A DNA stretch of 64,000 bases from Chitinophaga rupis. Lineage in GTDB: Bacteria > Bacteroidota > Bacteroidia > Chitinophagales > Chitinophagaceae. Below the pieces are notes generated by a model that was not told the origin of the DNA, did no database searches, and saw only the letters and a list, made by a program, of their open reading frames with translations. The number at the start of each line of letters is the position of its first letter. Position 1 is the first letter of the stretch. Shown piece after piece: positions 52,286-61,282 of the stretch. The translations under genes were made by a program, and so were the position numbers. Where the stretch lies: assembly GCF_900109685.1 (NCBI RefSeq), contig NZ_FOBB01000011.1:248862-312861 (forward strand), in the 5' to 3' direction.

Positions 52286-53479
52286 ATGAAACCAGCCGTT
52301 ATATTGCAGCTTGCCCTCATGATGTTCCTTGAGTACTTTGTATGGTGCGCATGGTACGTAACTATGAGCACCTACATGTCGGTACACCTGCAGGCTAATG
52401 GGGTGCAGATAGGCTCTGCCTATAGCGCACTGGCCATTGCCACCATGATCTCTCCTTTTTTTGTAGGGATGGTTGCCGACCGCTTTTTTGCAGCGGAAAA
52501 GCTCATGGGGGTGCTGCACCTGGTGGGCGGCCTTGTACTTTTTTTAACCCCGCAAATAACTAATACGCTGGTATTTTACTGGGTGATATTATTGTACTCA
52601 TTGCTGTATATGCCTACTATAGCGCTTTCCAATACAGTGGCTTTTTCGCAGATGAGCGATCCGGGCAAACAGTTTCCGTTCATACGGGTGTTTGGTACCA
52701 TTGGATGGATTGCAGCCGGTGCACTGGTAGGCAACCTGGGTATAGAAACTACTTCCATCACCTTTTACATTGCTGCAGGCGCCTCTGTTCTATTGGGCCT
52801 GTTCAGCTTCATGCTGCCTAAAACACCGCCCAAAGCCCGGGAAGCCAGTGATGTCAGCGCTGCTAAAGCATTGGGCACAGAGGCCTTTGTGCTGTTCAAA
52901 GACAGGTCTTATGTTATCTTCTTCATTGCGGCCATACTGGTGTGCATACCGCTCTCTTTCTATTATGGCTTTGCCAACCTGTTCCTCAATGATGCAGGTA
53001 TGCATAATGCTGCCGGTAAAATGATCCTGGGGCAGATCTCCGAAGGCCTGTTCATACTGGCTATTCCATTATTATTTAACCGCATTGGCGTTAAGAACAT
53101 GCTGTTACTGGGCATGGCCGCCTGGATACTGCGTTACATCTGCTTTGCCTATGGCGATAGCGGAGCGGGCCTGTGGATGTTATATGCCGGTATAGTGCTG
53201 CATGGCATCTGCTACGACTTCTTCTTTGTAACAGGTTATATGTACACGGAAAAGAAAGCCGGTGAAAATATAAAGAACGCTGCACAGGGCATGTTTACCT
53301 TTGCCACTTATGGCTTAGGCATGTTCATCGGTACCTGGTTCTCCGGCTTTGTAGCCGAACACTATACCGTTAATCATACTTATAGCTGGAAACCTATCTG
53401 GATGGTGCCTGTTTATATTGCAGCAGCTGTACTGGTGTACTTTGTGCTGTTTTTCCGCGAAAGCAAAACAACGAAATGA
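52286..53479 (+). CDS. Nucleoside:H+ symporter family MFS transporter
   Basis: A 397-residue protein with about twelve membrane helices, matching the nucleoside:H+ symporter class of the major facilitator superfamily (NupG/XapB-like). MFLEYFVWCAWYVTMSTYM at the start, FPFIRVFGTIGWIAAG and the C-terminal GICYDFFFVTGYMYTEKKA are typical. In Bacteroidota these transporters often sit with sugar-processing genes, and a Gfo/Idh oxidoreductase gene follows here. The substrate could be a nucleoside or a related sugar. Confidence 0.9.
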   Translation: MKPAVILQLALMMFLEYFVWCAWYVTMSTYMSVHLQANGVQIGSAYSALAIATMISPFFVGMVADRFFAAEKLMGVLHLVGGLVLFLTPQITNTLVFYWVILLYSLLYMPTIALSNTVAFSQMSDPGKQFPFIRVFGTIGWIAAGALVGNLGIETTSITFYIAAGASVLLGLFSFMLPKTPPKAREASDVSAAKALGTEAFVLFKDRSYVIFFIAAILVCIPLSFYYGFANLFLNDAGMHNAAGKMILGQISEGLFILAIPLLFNRIGVKNMLLLGMAAWILRYICFAYGDSGAGLWMLYAGIVLHGICYDFFFVTGYMYTEKKAGENIKNAAQGMFTFATYGLGMFIGTWFSGFVAEHYTVNHTYSWKPIWMVPVYIAAAVLVYFVLFFRESKTTK

Positions 53480-53484
53480 TTCTA

Positions 53485-53580
53485 TTTACGATTTTAGATT
53501 TACGATCTTAGATTTGGGGATCGTATACATTAATCATCCACGGTCATCAGATCTAAAATCGTAAATCGTACATCTAAAAT
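53485..53580. repeat. Inverted repeat of TTTACGATTTTAGAT words, arms 53485-53499 and 53551-53565
   Basis: A perfect 15-bp inverted pair; extra copies of the word run on from both arms (TTTACGATCTTAGATTT after the left, CGTACATCTAAAATC after the right). It lies between the symporter and oxidoreductase genes. Confidence 0.85.
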
Positions 53581-53591
53581 CTCTTCATACT

Positions 53592-54782
53592 ATGGCTAAA
53601 ATATCAATGTTAGGCTCCGGTTTTATCGGGCGCTTCTATGCAGATTCCCTGCAGGGACAAAGAAGCAGGGACAAGATTGTTAGTATTTATTCCCGCCGGG
53701 AAGAAAGCGCAAAGAAGTTTGCGGAAGATTACCAGGTAGCCCACTGGACTACCGAAATGGAGGCTTCTATTTCGCATCCAGAGGTAGAAGTAGTATGTAT
53801 TTCCCTGCCTAACAACCTGCACGAGGCAGCCGTGCTGTTATGCTGCAAACATAAAAAGGGCGTTATCTGCACCAAGCCCCTGGGCCGTAATGCGGAAGAA
53901 GCCAAACGTATGATGGAGGCCGTAGAAAAGGCCGGTATTTTTAACGGTTACCTGGAGGACCTGGTGTATACCCCCAAATTCCTGAAAGCGCTGGAAAGCG
54001 TGCAAAACGGGGCTTTGGGCCGCATACTCTGGGCTAAGTCAAGAGAAACACATCCTGGCCCGCACAGCGAATGGTTCTGGGATAAGGAGCAGGCCGGCGG
54101 CGGCTGTATCCTTGACCTGGGCTGCCATTGCGTGGAAATAGCCCGCAGCTTTATTGGCAAGGATATTAAACCCGTTGAAGTAATGTGCTGGGCCGATACG
54201 CAGGTAAAACCCATTGATGCGGAGGACCATGCCATTGGCCTGGTAAAGTATGAGAATGGCGCTATCGGGCAGTTTGAAGTAAGCTGGACCTTCCGCGGCG
54301 GCCTGGACCTGCGCGATGAAGTAATGGGTACGGAAGGTACCATTTGGGTGAACAGCTTTTTGCGTACCGGTTTTGAAATGTTCACCACCGGCAAGGGCGC
54401 AGACTATGTTGCGGAAAAAGCAGAAAGCAACACCGGCTGGTTATTCCCCGTAGGCGATGAGCTGAATGAGCTGGGTTATAACCATATGTTCACCGATATG
54501 TTCAACTCCATGGAAAGCGGCAAACCTGCCCGTGAAACCTTCTATGACGGATATGTGGTGAATGCCGTGCTGGATGCCGCTTACCGCAGCGCAAAAAGCA
54601 AATTATGGGAGCCTGTGCAGCTGGATGTATGGCGGGGTAAAACCGGTGTGGAAAAAGGAAAAGGCTATACGGAATATGATGAGCAGTACTACCTGGTAAA
54701 AGAAGAAATGACCCACTTTGGCGCAAAGAAAGTGATATTGAAAGATAAAAAGAGCGGGCAGATTATTGAGAAAACGCTGTAA
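53592..54782 (+). CDS. Gfo/Idh/MocA family oxidoreductase
   Basis: A 396-residue NAD(P)-dependent dehydrogenase-like protein. The Rossmann start is KISMLGSGFIGRFYADSL and the conserved ICTKPLGRNAEEAKRM holds the lysine-proline motif. GGGCILDLGCHCVEIARSFIG is the C-terminal domain's metal/substrate region, with the histidine usual for catalysis. Family members oxidise or epimerise sugars and inositols. The substrate is unknown. It has no signal peptide. Confidence 0.92.
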   Translation: MAKISMLGSGFIGRFYADSLQGQRSRDKIVSIYSRREESAKKFAEDYQVAHWTTEMEASISHPEVEVVCISLPNNLHEAAVLLCCKHKKGVICTKPLGRNAEEAKRMMEAVEKAGIFNGYLEDLVYTPKFLKALESVQNGALGRILWAKSRETHPGPHSEWFWDKEQAGGGCILDLGCHCVEIARSFIGKDIKPVEVMCWADTQVKPIDAEDHAIGLVKYENGAIGQFEVSWTFRGGLDLRDEVMGTEGTIWVNSFLRTGFEMFTTGKGADYVAEKAESNTGWLFPVGDELNELGYNHMFTDMFNSMESGKPARETFYDGYVVNAVLDAAYRSAKSKLWEPVQLDVWRGKTGVEKGKGYTEYDEQYYLVKEEMTHFGAKKVILKDKKSGQIIEKTL

Positions 54783-54810
54783 ATGCGCTGACATTACTGA
54801 TAAAAAGCAA

Positions 54811-54845
54811 AAAGCCCTGACAGATTTTACTTGTCAGGGCTTTAT
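54811..54845. terminator. Bidirectional terminator between Gfo/Idh and DUF6134 genes
   Basis: AAAGCCCTGACA (54811-54822) pairs perfectly with TGTCAGGGCTTT (54832-54843) around a 9-base loop. Confidence 0.92.
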
Positions 54846-54891
54846 ATTATGGCAAAGTATTTCGCTTAGATCAATTCATCTGCACATCTAA

Positions 54892-55485
54892 TCAACCCGT
54901 TCTCACAATAAACGCTTTCCCCAGCGTATGATTTACTTCTACCTCTTTTAAGGTTCCTTTCTGGTAGCGGTAAAAGTTCTTTTTACCATCCGGTAATGTA
55001 AGTTCATATTCGCCATTACCCAGGGATTTCAGCACCAGGAACTTACCCAGGGTTTCGGAATAAATACGGTTGATCTGTTTGGGTTCTGCAAAGTACAGAT
55101 CAGATACGGAATGCAGGATCTCGGTATTATTGAGCGCGCTTTGTTCCCCTTCTACATTTATCAGGTAACGGGCGCCTTCCCGGCGGGTAATGGTGGCCTT
55201 GGCATCATCACTGTTCTTGCCGGAGCTGCGTGTTACCCGCGACTGTACCAGCACATTGTTATTGTAGTCGCAGGATATATCCGTGAACTTGGATACAAAG
55301 CGGGTTTCCAGGCTGCTTTTTATTTCCATGTGCCTGGCTGCACCGTTTATGTTACAACGCGCCTCCACGGTTCCTACAGGGTGCGAGCCCAGTCTTATCT
55401 CAAATGTATGTACCTGTGCCTGAAGCGGGTTGCTGGCCACTAAACAAGATCCAATTATAAAACACAGGCGGATAAGACGATTCAT
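54892..55485 (-). CDS. DUF6134 family secreted protein
   Basis: A 197-residue exported protein. A signal peptide (LIRLCFIIGSCLVASNPLQA) is followed by a beta-rich domain VHTFEIRLGSHPVGTVEARC and a C-terminal KKNFYRYQKGTLKEVEVNHT. The pattern fits DUF6134, whose function is unknown. The cysteine near residue 14 could suggest a lipobox, but the ALA-type cut after LQA is more convincing. It lies downstream of korA, past a terminator, and so is probably separately expressed. Confidence 0.8.
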   Translation of the reverse strand: MNRLIRLCFIIGSCLVASNPLQAQVHTFEIRLGSHPVGTVEARCNINGAARHMEIKSSLETRFVSKFTDISCDYNNNVLVQSRVTRSSGKNSDDAKATITRREGARYLINVEGEQSALNNTEILHSVSDLYFAEPKQINRIYSETLGKFLVLKSLGNGEYELTLPDGKKNFYRYQKGTLKEVEVNHTLGKAFIVRTG

Positions 55486-55519
55486 AAAAATACTCCTGTA
55501 CTACAATATGGAAAATACG

Positions 55520-55546
55520 AAAAATCCTGCCCGGATGGGCAGGATT
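55520..55546 (-). terminator. korA terminator
   Basis: AATCCTGCCC and GGGCAGGATT (55523-55546) form a perfect 10-bp stem with loop GGAT; T-rich sequence follows on the minus strand. Confidence 0.85.
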
Positions 55547-55609
55547 CGCTTAAAATATTTAAAAAAATAATTATTTCAATTCATGCAATATAAAGCCGGT
55601 AAACAGCGT

Positions 55610-57463
55610 TTAGGCCAGCATTTCTTTGATCTTTACCACCAGCTCACCCTTGGTAATGGGTACGCCCATAATCTTGTGATAACCCTGCGCATCGATCAGG
55701 TACTGGTCGCGGATGATTTTGATCAGCTGGCCATTATTGATCTCGGGGATCAGTACCTTGTCAAAGCTGCTTAACAGGTCGCCCAGGTTCTTGGGGAAAG
55801 GGCGCAGGTGGCGGAGGTGCGCATGCGCTACCTGGTGGCCTTCTTCCAGCAGGTCCAATACTGCGCTCTTAATGGCGCCATAGGTGGAGCCCCAGCCCAG
55901 CACCAGCACCTTGCCGGTATCCGGTCCCAGCTCAATGGTTTGCGGGGGTATATGATCGGCAATACGGTCTACTTTTTCCTGGCGGATCTTCACCATCAGC
56001 TGGTGGTTTTCCGGATCGTAGCTTACGTTACCGGTAATGTTCTGTTTTTCCAGGCCGCCAATACGGTGTTCCAGGCCGGGTGTGCCGGGTACTGCCCAGG
56101 GGCGTACCAGGTTCTCATCGCGGTGGTAAGGCAGGAACTGTTCCTCTCCTTCTGCCAGGCCGGTCTTGAATTTCACTTCTATCGGCTGCAGGTCGGCGCT
56201 TTTGGGAAAACGCCAGGGTTCAGAACCATTGGCAATGTAACCATCGCTCAGGAAGATCACCGGCGTCATATGTTTTACAGAAATGCGGAATGCTTCATAG
56301 ATCGCTTCAAAACAATCAGAAGGTGTGGAGGCGGATACAATGGGCATCGGGCACTCGCCGTTACGGCCGTAATAAGCCTGTAACAGATCGCTCTGTTCTG
56401 TTTTGGTAGGTAAGCCTGTGGAGGGGCCGCCGCGTTGAATATCTACGATCAGTAAGGGTATTTCCAGCATTACAGCCAGGCCCATAGCTTCCCCTTTCAG
56501 GGCCATACCCGGGCCGGAAGTAGTGGTTACTCCCATTTGCCCGCCGTAAGAGGCGCCGATGGCAGAGGTAATACCCGCAATTTCATCCTCCGCCTGGAAG
56601 GTGCGGATGCCGAAGTTCTTATAGCGGCTCAGCTCATGCAGGATGTCGGATGCCGGCGTAATAGGGTAAGTGCCCAGGAACAGCGGCAGGTTTGCCTTTT
56701 GTGAGGCTGCTATCAACCCATAGGCCAGCGCCGTGTTACCAGTAATGCTGCGGTAGGTGCCGGGCTCCATGCGGGCCTTTTCTACCTTAAAACGGGTGCT
56801 GAAAGAGGCTTCTACCGTATCGCCAAAATTATAGCCGGCGTGCAGCACCTTCATGTTACTGTCAAAGATCTCCGGTTTCTTTCCAAACTTTTCTTTCAGG
56901 AAGTTCTCGGTGCTTTCCATGCTGCGGTTATATAACCAGTACAGGAAGCCCAGCACGAACATGTTCTTGGCGCGGTCCTTTTCCTTCATACCCATGGTGG
57001 TATCCTTCAGCGCTTCGCGCGTCATTTTGGTAACATCCATGGTATGCAGCTGGTAATTCACCAGGGAACCATCTTCCAGGGGATTTACACCTTCCGGGTA
57101 GTTAGCCAGGCGCAGGTTCTTGGAATCAAAACCATCTGTATTGGCTATTACAATACCGCCTTTTTTCAGCGCTTTCAGGTTGGCTTTTAAAGCGGCGGCA
57201 TTCATCGCTACCAGCACATCACAGGCATCGCCCGGGGTAAATATACGGTTAGAAGAAAAGTGCAACTGGAAACCGCTCACGCCGGCCAGGGTACCCTGGG
57301 GGGCGCGTATTTCAGCGGGGAAGTCAGGGAAGGTGCTCAGGTCGTTCCCGATCAGGGCGGTGTTATTTGAAAACTGGCTGCCGGTAAGCTGCATCCCGTC
57401 ACCACTGTCGCCGGCAAATTTTATTACTACGTCTTCTATCTGTTGAATAGGAGTGTTAGACAT
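55610..57463 (-). CDS. korA: 2-oxoacid:ferredoxin oxidoreductase, fused gamma-alpha subunit (KorA-like)
   Basis: A 617-residue subunit of the enzyme that oxidises 2-oxoglutarate or a related 2-oxoacid to the acyl-CoA using ferredoxin. The gamma part (about 10-195, VVIKFAGDSGDGMQLTGSQF) precedes the alpha part (about 215-617, FLGTYPITPASDILHELSRY and GGQMGVTTTSGPGMALKGEA). Such alpha subunits need a separate TPP-binding beta subunit (KorB), usually encoded next door. Here the gene is followed by a terminator and an unrelated gene, so the partner must lie elsewhere. The exact 2-oxoacid is inferred from family. Confidence 0.92.
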   Translation of the reverse strand: MSNTPIQQIEDVVIKFAGDSGDGMQLTGSQFSNNTALIGNDLSTFPDFPAEIRAPQGTLAGVSGFQLHFSSNRIFTPGDACDVLVAMNAAALKANLKALKKGGIVIANTDGFDSKNLRLANYPEGVNPLEDGSLVNYQLHTMDVTKMTREALKDTTMGMKEKDRAKNMFVLGFLYWLYNRSMESTENFLKEKFGKKPEIFDSNMKVLHAGYNFGDTVEASFSTRFKVEKARMEPGTYRSITGNTALAYGLIAASQKANLPLFLGTYPITPASDILHELSRYKNFGIRTFQAEDEIAGITSAIGASYGGQMGVTTTSGPGMALKGEAMGLAVMLEIPLLIVDIQRGGPSTGLPTKTEQSDLLQAYYGRNGECPMPIVSASTPSDCFEAIYEAFRISVKHMTPVIFLSDGYIANGSEPWRFPKSADLQPIEVKFKTGLAEGEEQFLPYHRDENLVRPWAVPGTPGLEHRIGGLEKQNITGNVSYDPENHQLMVKIRQEKVDRIADHIPPQTIELGPDTGKVLVLGWGSTYGAIKSAVLDLLEEGHQVAHAHLRHLRPFPKNLGDLLSSFDKVLIPEINNGQLIKIIRDQYLIDAQGYHKIMGVPITKGELVVKIKEMLA

Positions 57464-57486
57464 TGAATCGACTGTTTATTAAAGTG

Positions 57487-57494
57487 CAAATGTA
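57487..57494 (-). promoter_or_regulatory. korA promoter -7 box TACATTTG
   Basis: Exact TAnnTTTG match on the minus strand, 24 bases upstream of the korA ATG; no clear -33 box at the usual distance. Confidence 0.45.
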
Positions 57495-57628
57495 GCATTT
57501 CACAAGGGAGTAATCCTACTCATATGCGGAATAATACGTATCCACCACAAAAGTACACAAAGCAGGTAGACTTTAATCGGCGGAAACGTTTATGGGCATT
57601 GCTTCTTGTTATGGGTAATAACTTAAAG

Positions 57629-58423
57629 TTATGAGGGAGACTTGTCTATCAGGCCTTTACGTATGGCCTGCTCCACCGGGTTGTAAGCTCCATCCCGGCC
57701 TTCAATAACCAGGTCCTCTTTCAGCAGCAGCGGAGGCTGGGCTAAAAAGCGGGGCTTCGTACCATGGTGAGGCTGGGCGGCATGTACCAGGAAGGGGTGG
57801 CACAGGTATACGGTGCCTGCTTTGCCTGTGGCCAATATTTCATCCCTTGCCGGCAGACCGTCCAGCCCGAGGGCCAGCTCCATAAAGGAAAGCCCCTGTT
57901 CGCCGGCAGGCTGTAATAAACGGGCCACATCCAGGTGAGAACCGGTGCGGATCCTGGTGGGTGCATCCTGCGCGCCCACATCCGAATAAAGGAATAACAT
58001 GAGCAGTCCCCTGCCTTTTGACCGCACATTAATACGCCAGTCAAAATAATTACCGGGATCTTTGCCCGGAAAGCCGGCGTCCACATGCCAGCCTGTATCT
58101 CCAGGGTCCTGATGCGAGGGAAAACGCACGGGAAAAGTACCCATGGCACGCGGCGGGATCCATCTTCCGGTGCCTAACAGCTGATCAAATGCACTATGTA
58201 ACACCGGTGTGTTGGCCGATTGTATAAAAGGTGCCTGGGTGTACATACCCAGCCTTACTACAGGGTTTATCCAGGTTGCCGGATCATGGGGATCTGCGTT
58301 AATGTCTTTCCAGAGTATATGCCGCACTTCTTCCGCCAGCGTGGTGGGAAATGCATGGTCAATACGTACAAAACCATTATTGATAAAAGCGGTGAGCTGT
58401 TCTTTACTTAAAACTTCCTGCAT
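57629..58423 (-). CDS. Phytanoyl-CoA dioxygenase (PhyH) family protein
   Basis: A 264-residue Fe(II)/2-oxoglutarate-dependent oxygenase-like protein. The iron ligands H and D are in GDTGWHVDAGFPGKDP, the distal histidine in HPFLVHAAQPHHGTK and the 2-oxoglutarate arginine follows in PRFLAQPP. Bacterial members hydroxylate varied small molecules. The substrate is unknown. It is transcribed away from the DUF1080 gene. Confidence 0.9.
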   Translation of the reverse strand: MQEVLSKEQLTAFINNGFVRIDHAFPTTLAEEVRHILWKDINADPHDPATWINPVVRLGMYTQAPFIQSANTPVLHSAFDQLLGTGRWIPPRAMGTFPVRFPSHQDPGDTGWHVDAGFPGKDPGNYFDWRINVRSKGRGLLMLFLYSDVGAQDAPTRIRTGSHLDVARLLQPAGEQGLSFMELALGLDGLPARDEILATGKAGTVYLCHPFLVHAAQPHHGTKPRFLAQPPLLLKEDLVIEGRDGAYNPVEQAIRKGLIDKSPS

Positions 58424-58536
58424 GATGATAATGAGTATAGATGAACAAATACAATAACTAAACTTACCTCCCGGGGAGGGAGGTATTATACCTGCGGTAT
58501 AAAAGGAAGCTTAAAGTGTGGGAGCCATCATCATCA

Positions 58537-58567
58537 TTTTGTAAAGTTAAGCATCTTTCTGTATTTG
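58537..58567 (+). promoter_or_regulatory. Candidate promoter of the DUF1080 gene
   Basis: TTTTG at 58537-58541 and TGTATTTG at 58560-58567 are spaced by 18 bases. The -7 box differs from TAnnTTTG at one position. Confidence 0.45.
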
Positions 58568-58649
58568 CATAAAATGCAGATAAATCTTACCTTATTCGCC
58601 TGTTCATAAAAGCTGGTTCCACGCAGCTTCCACTAAAAAAATCAATTGT

Positions 58650-59612
58650 ATGCATAAAAAATTTCTTGTACTGGGAATGAGCTGTTTGCTGGCTGCAGGC
58701 GCTGCACAGGCAACATCCCTTACTACTGCTCCGGCGCATGTTATGGCCGATTCCTCTAACCTGATCGGGCGCTGGGACCTTACCATTGACCAGAATGGTA
58801 AACCTGCCCCCTCCTGGCTCGAAGTAAAGCTCTCCGGCAACCGTGCGCTGGTAGGCTATTTTGTAGGCGTTTCCGGCAGCGCGCGCCCGGTATCCCATGT
58901 GTATTTTGACAATGGTAAGTTCCGCTTTACCATTCCGCCGCAATGGGAAAAAGGCGACCAGGATTTTGTGATCGAGGGAGAGCTGACCGGGGAAGGCATA
59001 CAGGGTACCATTACTACCAGTGAGGGTAAAACCTACAACTGGAAAGGCGTAAAAGCGCCTTACCTGAAAAGGGCCAGCGCACCGGTTTGGGATAAACCCA
59101 TTAACCCTTTTAACGGAAAAGATCTAAGTGGCTGGAAAGCGCTGGGCGAAAACCAGTGGGTAGTAAAAGACGGGGTGCTTACCAGCCCGCATTCAGGGGC
59201 TAACCTGATCTCCGAAAAAACCTTTACAGATTTTAAGCTGCATGTTGAGTTCCGGTACCAGAAAGGCAGCAACAGCGGCGTGTACCTGAGAGGCCGTTAT
59301 GAAACGCAGATAGAAGATAGCCCGGCAGATGCACATCCTGCCAGTGTGCTGTTCAGCGGCATATATGGTTTCCTGGCGCCCAGCGAAATTGCAGCCCTGG
59401 GGCCTGATAAATGGCAGACCTATGATATTACCTTAATTGGCCGCATGGTAACCGTGGTAGTGAACGGGAAAACCGTGATCAGCAACCAGGAAATACCCGG
59501 CATTACCGGTGGTGCGCTGGATAGCAATGAAGGCGAGCCGGGGCCCATTTATATCCAGGGAGATCATGGCCCTATTGAGTTCCGGAAGATCGTGATCACC
59601 CCTGCGAAGTGA
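58650..59612 (+). CDS. DUF1080 (3-keto-disaccharide hydrolase-like) secreted protein
   Basis: A 320-residue exported protein with a signal peptide (KKFLVLGMSCLLAAGAAQA). An N-terminal domain (about 35-135) is followed by a DUF1080 concanavalin-like domain (about 150-320): NPFNGKDLSGWKALGENQWV, FTDFKLHVEFRYQKGSNSGV and YLRGRYETQIEDS. Some DUF1080 proteins hydrolyse 3-keto-glucosides, working with Gfo/Idh oxidoreductases. A Gfo/Idh gene lies 4 kb upstream, but the two are not in one operon. Confidence 0.9.
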   Translation: MHKKFLVLGMSCLLAAGAAQATSLTTAPAHVMADSSNLIGRWDLTIDQNGKPAPSWLEVKLSGNRALVGYFVGVSGSARPVSHVYFDNGKFRFTIPPQWEKGDQDFVIEGELTGEGIQGTITTSEGKTYNWKGVKAPYLKRASAPVWDKPINPFNGKDLSGWKALGENQWVVKDGVLTSPHSGANLISEKTFTDFKLHVEFRYQKGSNSGVYLRGRYETQIEDSPADAHPASVLFSGIYGFLAPSEIAALGPDKWQTYDITLIGRMVTVVVNGKTVISNQEIPGITGGALDSNEGEPGPIYIQGDHGPIEFRKIVITPAK

Positions 59613-59636
59613 TCCCGGCATACCAACTATTCTTTG

Positions 59637-59644
59637 TATTTTTG
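59637..59644 (+). promoter_or_regulatory. Promoter -7 box of the Bax-inhibitor-like gene
   Basis: TATTTTTG, an exact TAnnTTTG match, 31 bases before the ATG. Confidence 0.45.
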
Positions 59645-59675
59645 ATGTGTTAATCTGTAACACAACATTTACACT

Positions 59676-60416
59676 ATGGCATTATTTCAATCCAACAACC
59701 CTGTACTGAAAGAGAGTACTTTTCAACAGGCAACACTTGTGCAGGACGGCAACGCTATGACCCTGCGCGGTACCGTAAACAAAATGGTCTTTTTACTCCT
59801 GCTGGTAATGGCATCATCCGTTTACTCCTGGGGTATTTTTGCCAAAGGCGCATCCATCCTGCCTTACCTGGCCGGTGGTGGTATTGGCGGTTTTGTGCTG
59901 GCGCTGGTAATTGTTTTCAAAAAAGACTGGGCGCCTTACCTGGCACCTGCCTACGCTTTGTGCGAAGGTTTGTTCCTGGGTGGTATTTCTGCCATGTACA
60001 GCAGCTTATATGAAGGTATTGTACTGCAGGCAGTGGGTCTTACTTTTGGTACATTCATAGCCATGCTGGTTTTATACCGTGCCCGCGTGATCCGTGCTAC
60101 GGAAAAGTTTAAGGCTATTGTATTCACTGCAACTGCGGGGATTGCTATATTTTATCTGATTGCTTTTGCGCTGCGTTTTTTCAACATCAATATTCCTTTC
60201 CTGCATGAGGGCAGTACCATAGGTTTGATCTTTTCACTGGTAGTAGTGGCTATTGCTGCCTTAAACCTGATCCTGGATTTTGACCTGATAGAAAATGGTG
60301 TAGCGCAGGGTGCGCCTAAATACTTTGAATGGTATGCATCCTTTGGTTTACTGGTAACGCTGATCTGGTTATACCTGGAAATATTACGCTTATTATCTAA
60401 GTTAAACCGCCGCTAA
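59676..60416 (+). CDS. Bax inhibitor-1/YccA-like membrane protein
   Basis: A 246-residue polytopic inner-membrane protein with about seven helices. The region YALCEGLFLGGISAMYSSLY and NLILDFDLIENGVAQGAPKY with YFEWYASFGLLVTLIWLYLE are the Bax inhibitor-1 family blocks, the latter with the conserved acidic pore residues. Bacterial members act as pH-sensitive calcium leak channels or modulate membrane proteases. The physiological role here is unknown. Confidence 0.93.
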   Translation: MALFQSNNPVLKESTFQQATLVQDGNAMTLRGTVNKMVFLLLLVMASSVYSWGIFAKGASILPYLAGGGIGGFVLALVIVFKKDWAPYLAPAYALCEGLFLGGISAMYSSLYEGIVLQAVGLTFGTFIAMLVLYRARVIRATEKFKAIVFTATAGIAIFYLIAFALRFFNINIPFLHEGSTIGLIFSLVVVAIAALNLILDFDLIENGVAQGAPKYFEWYASFGLLVTLIWLYLEILRLLSKLNRR

Positions 60417-60725
60417 ACAAACAGTTTATAACTCATCCGTGAGGGCTGCCATCTTGATACGATGGTAGCCCTTTCTGTTTTAACAAGTCTATAACACAAC
60501 AAAAACAACATGCCTGCGTTTTTCTTGAAACGCTTAAAACACGCCACAAGGGCGGGTTTCGCTAAAGAAATGTTAAATAAGGCACACACAATTTCAGGGG
60601 CCACTGTGGCATGGTAATTGTAAAATTCTATGCAGGCTGATTCCTGGCAATCAATACAAGTTCTTTCAAACCGCTATACACCGCTTACAACAGATCAGCT
60701 TTTAAAACAATTAAATGTGTGTGTT
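60417..60725. other. Intergenic region with terminator
   Basis: A 309-base gap. A terminator lies at 60443-60480. The remainder is a leader for the small secreted protein. An in-frame ATG at 60630 exists, but the sequence before 60726 lacks a signal peptide and is not preferred. Confidence 0.55.
60443..60480 (+). terminator. Terminator of the Bax-inhibitor-like gene
   Basis: GGGCTGCCATC (60443-60453) pairs with GATGGTAGCCC (60461-60471) with one G-T wobble, followed by TTTCTGTTTT. Confidence 0.85.
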
Positions 60726-61040
60726 ATGAATAAGATCAAAGTAAGCCTGTTAGCACTCGCCGCCGTTGCCTTCAGTGCGTATGCATTCAAAGGCGTAGAT
60801 GGCTCCATAACAGGCAAAGTAAGGCCGGCAGATGGGGCTACAGAAGCATGGGCGGTACAAGGGTCAGATACGTTGAAAACAGCGGTTTCTGATGGCGCAT
60901 TTACCTTCACCGGTGCCAGGGCTGGTACCTACACCGTGGTGATAGATGCCAAGGATCCTTTTAAGGACGCCACCATTAACGATGTGAAAGTGGAAGATGG
61001 GAAAGCCACTGACCTGGGCGAGATCAATTTACAACAATAA
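60726..61040 (+). CDS. Small secreted carboxypeptidase-regulatory-like protein
   Basis: A 104-residue exported protein from the ATG at 60726. The signal peptide is NKIKVSLLALAAVAFSAYA. The single beta-sandwich domain GSITGKVRPADGATEAWAVQ, FTFTGARAGTYTVVIDAKDP and VEDGKATDLGEINLQQ is the carboxypeptidase D regulatory-like or SD-repeat type fold. It probably acts as a surface or periplasmic binding module. It has a strong terminator. Confidence 0.85.
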   Translation: MNKIKVSLLALAAVAFSAYAFKGVDGSITGKVRPADGATEAWAVQGSDTLKTAVSDGAFTFTGARAGTYTVVIDAKDPFKDATINDVKVEDGKATDLGEINLQQ

Positions 61041-61078
61041 CCAAGAGCAATAGTTGGTTTTCATAGGGGTTAATCAAA

Positions 61079-61118
61079 AAGCCGGTTAGATACGTCTGTA
61101 TCACCGGCTTCTTTTTTT
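61079..61118 (+). terminator. Terminator of the small secreted protein gene
   Basis: AAGCCGGT and ACCGGCTT (61079-61110) pair with an inner ATAC/GTAT stem, followed by a long T-run. Confidence 0.9.
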
Positions 61119-61130
61119 AGCAGAATAGTG

Positions 61131-61282
61131 GGCAGTTGGCAGTCAGCGGGAGAGTAGCTCACATAAACTAAGTATACAATACCTATTACATTACAATAAT
61201 GTGATAGGTATTTTTTATTGATGTACTGCCTTATGACTGCCAACTGCCAACTGCAAACTGCCAACTAAAAACTGCCAACTAA
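61131..61282. repeat. GTTGGCAGTC inverted arms enclosing a nested hairpin
   Basis: GGCAGTTGGCAGTCA (61131-61145) has a perfect inverted partner at 61234-61248. Inside is AATACCTATTACATT (61178-61192) against AATGTGATAGGTATT (61198-61212), 14 of 15, followed by T's. TGCCAACTG words continue to about 61282. Confidence 0.88.
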
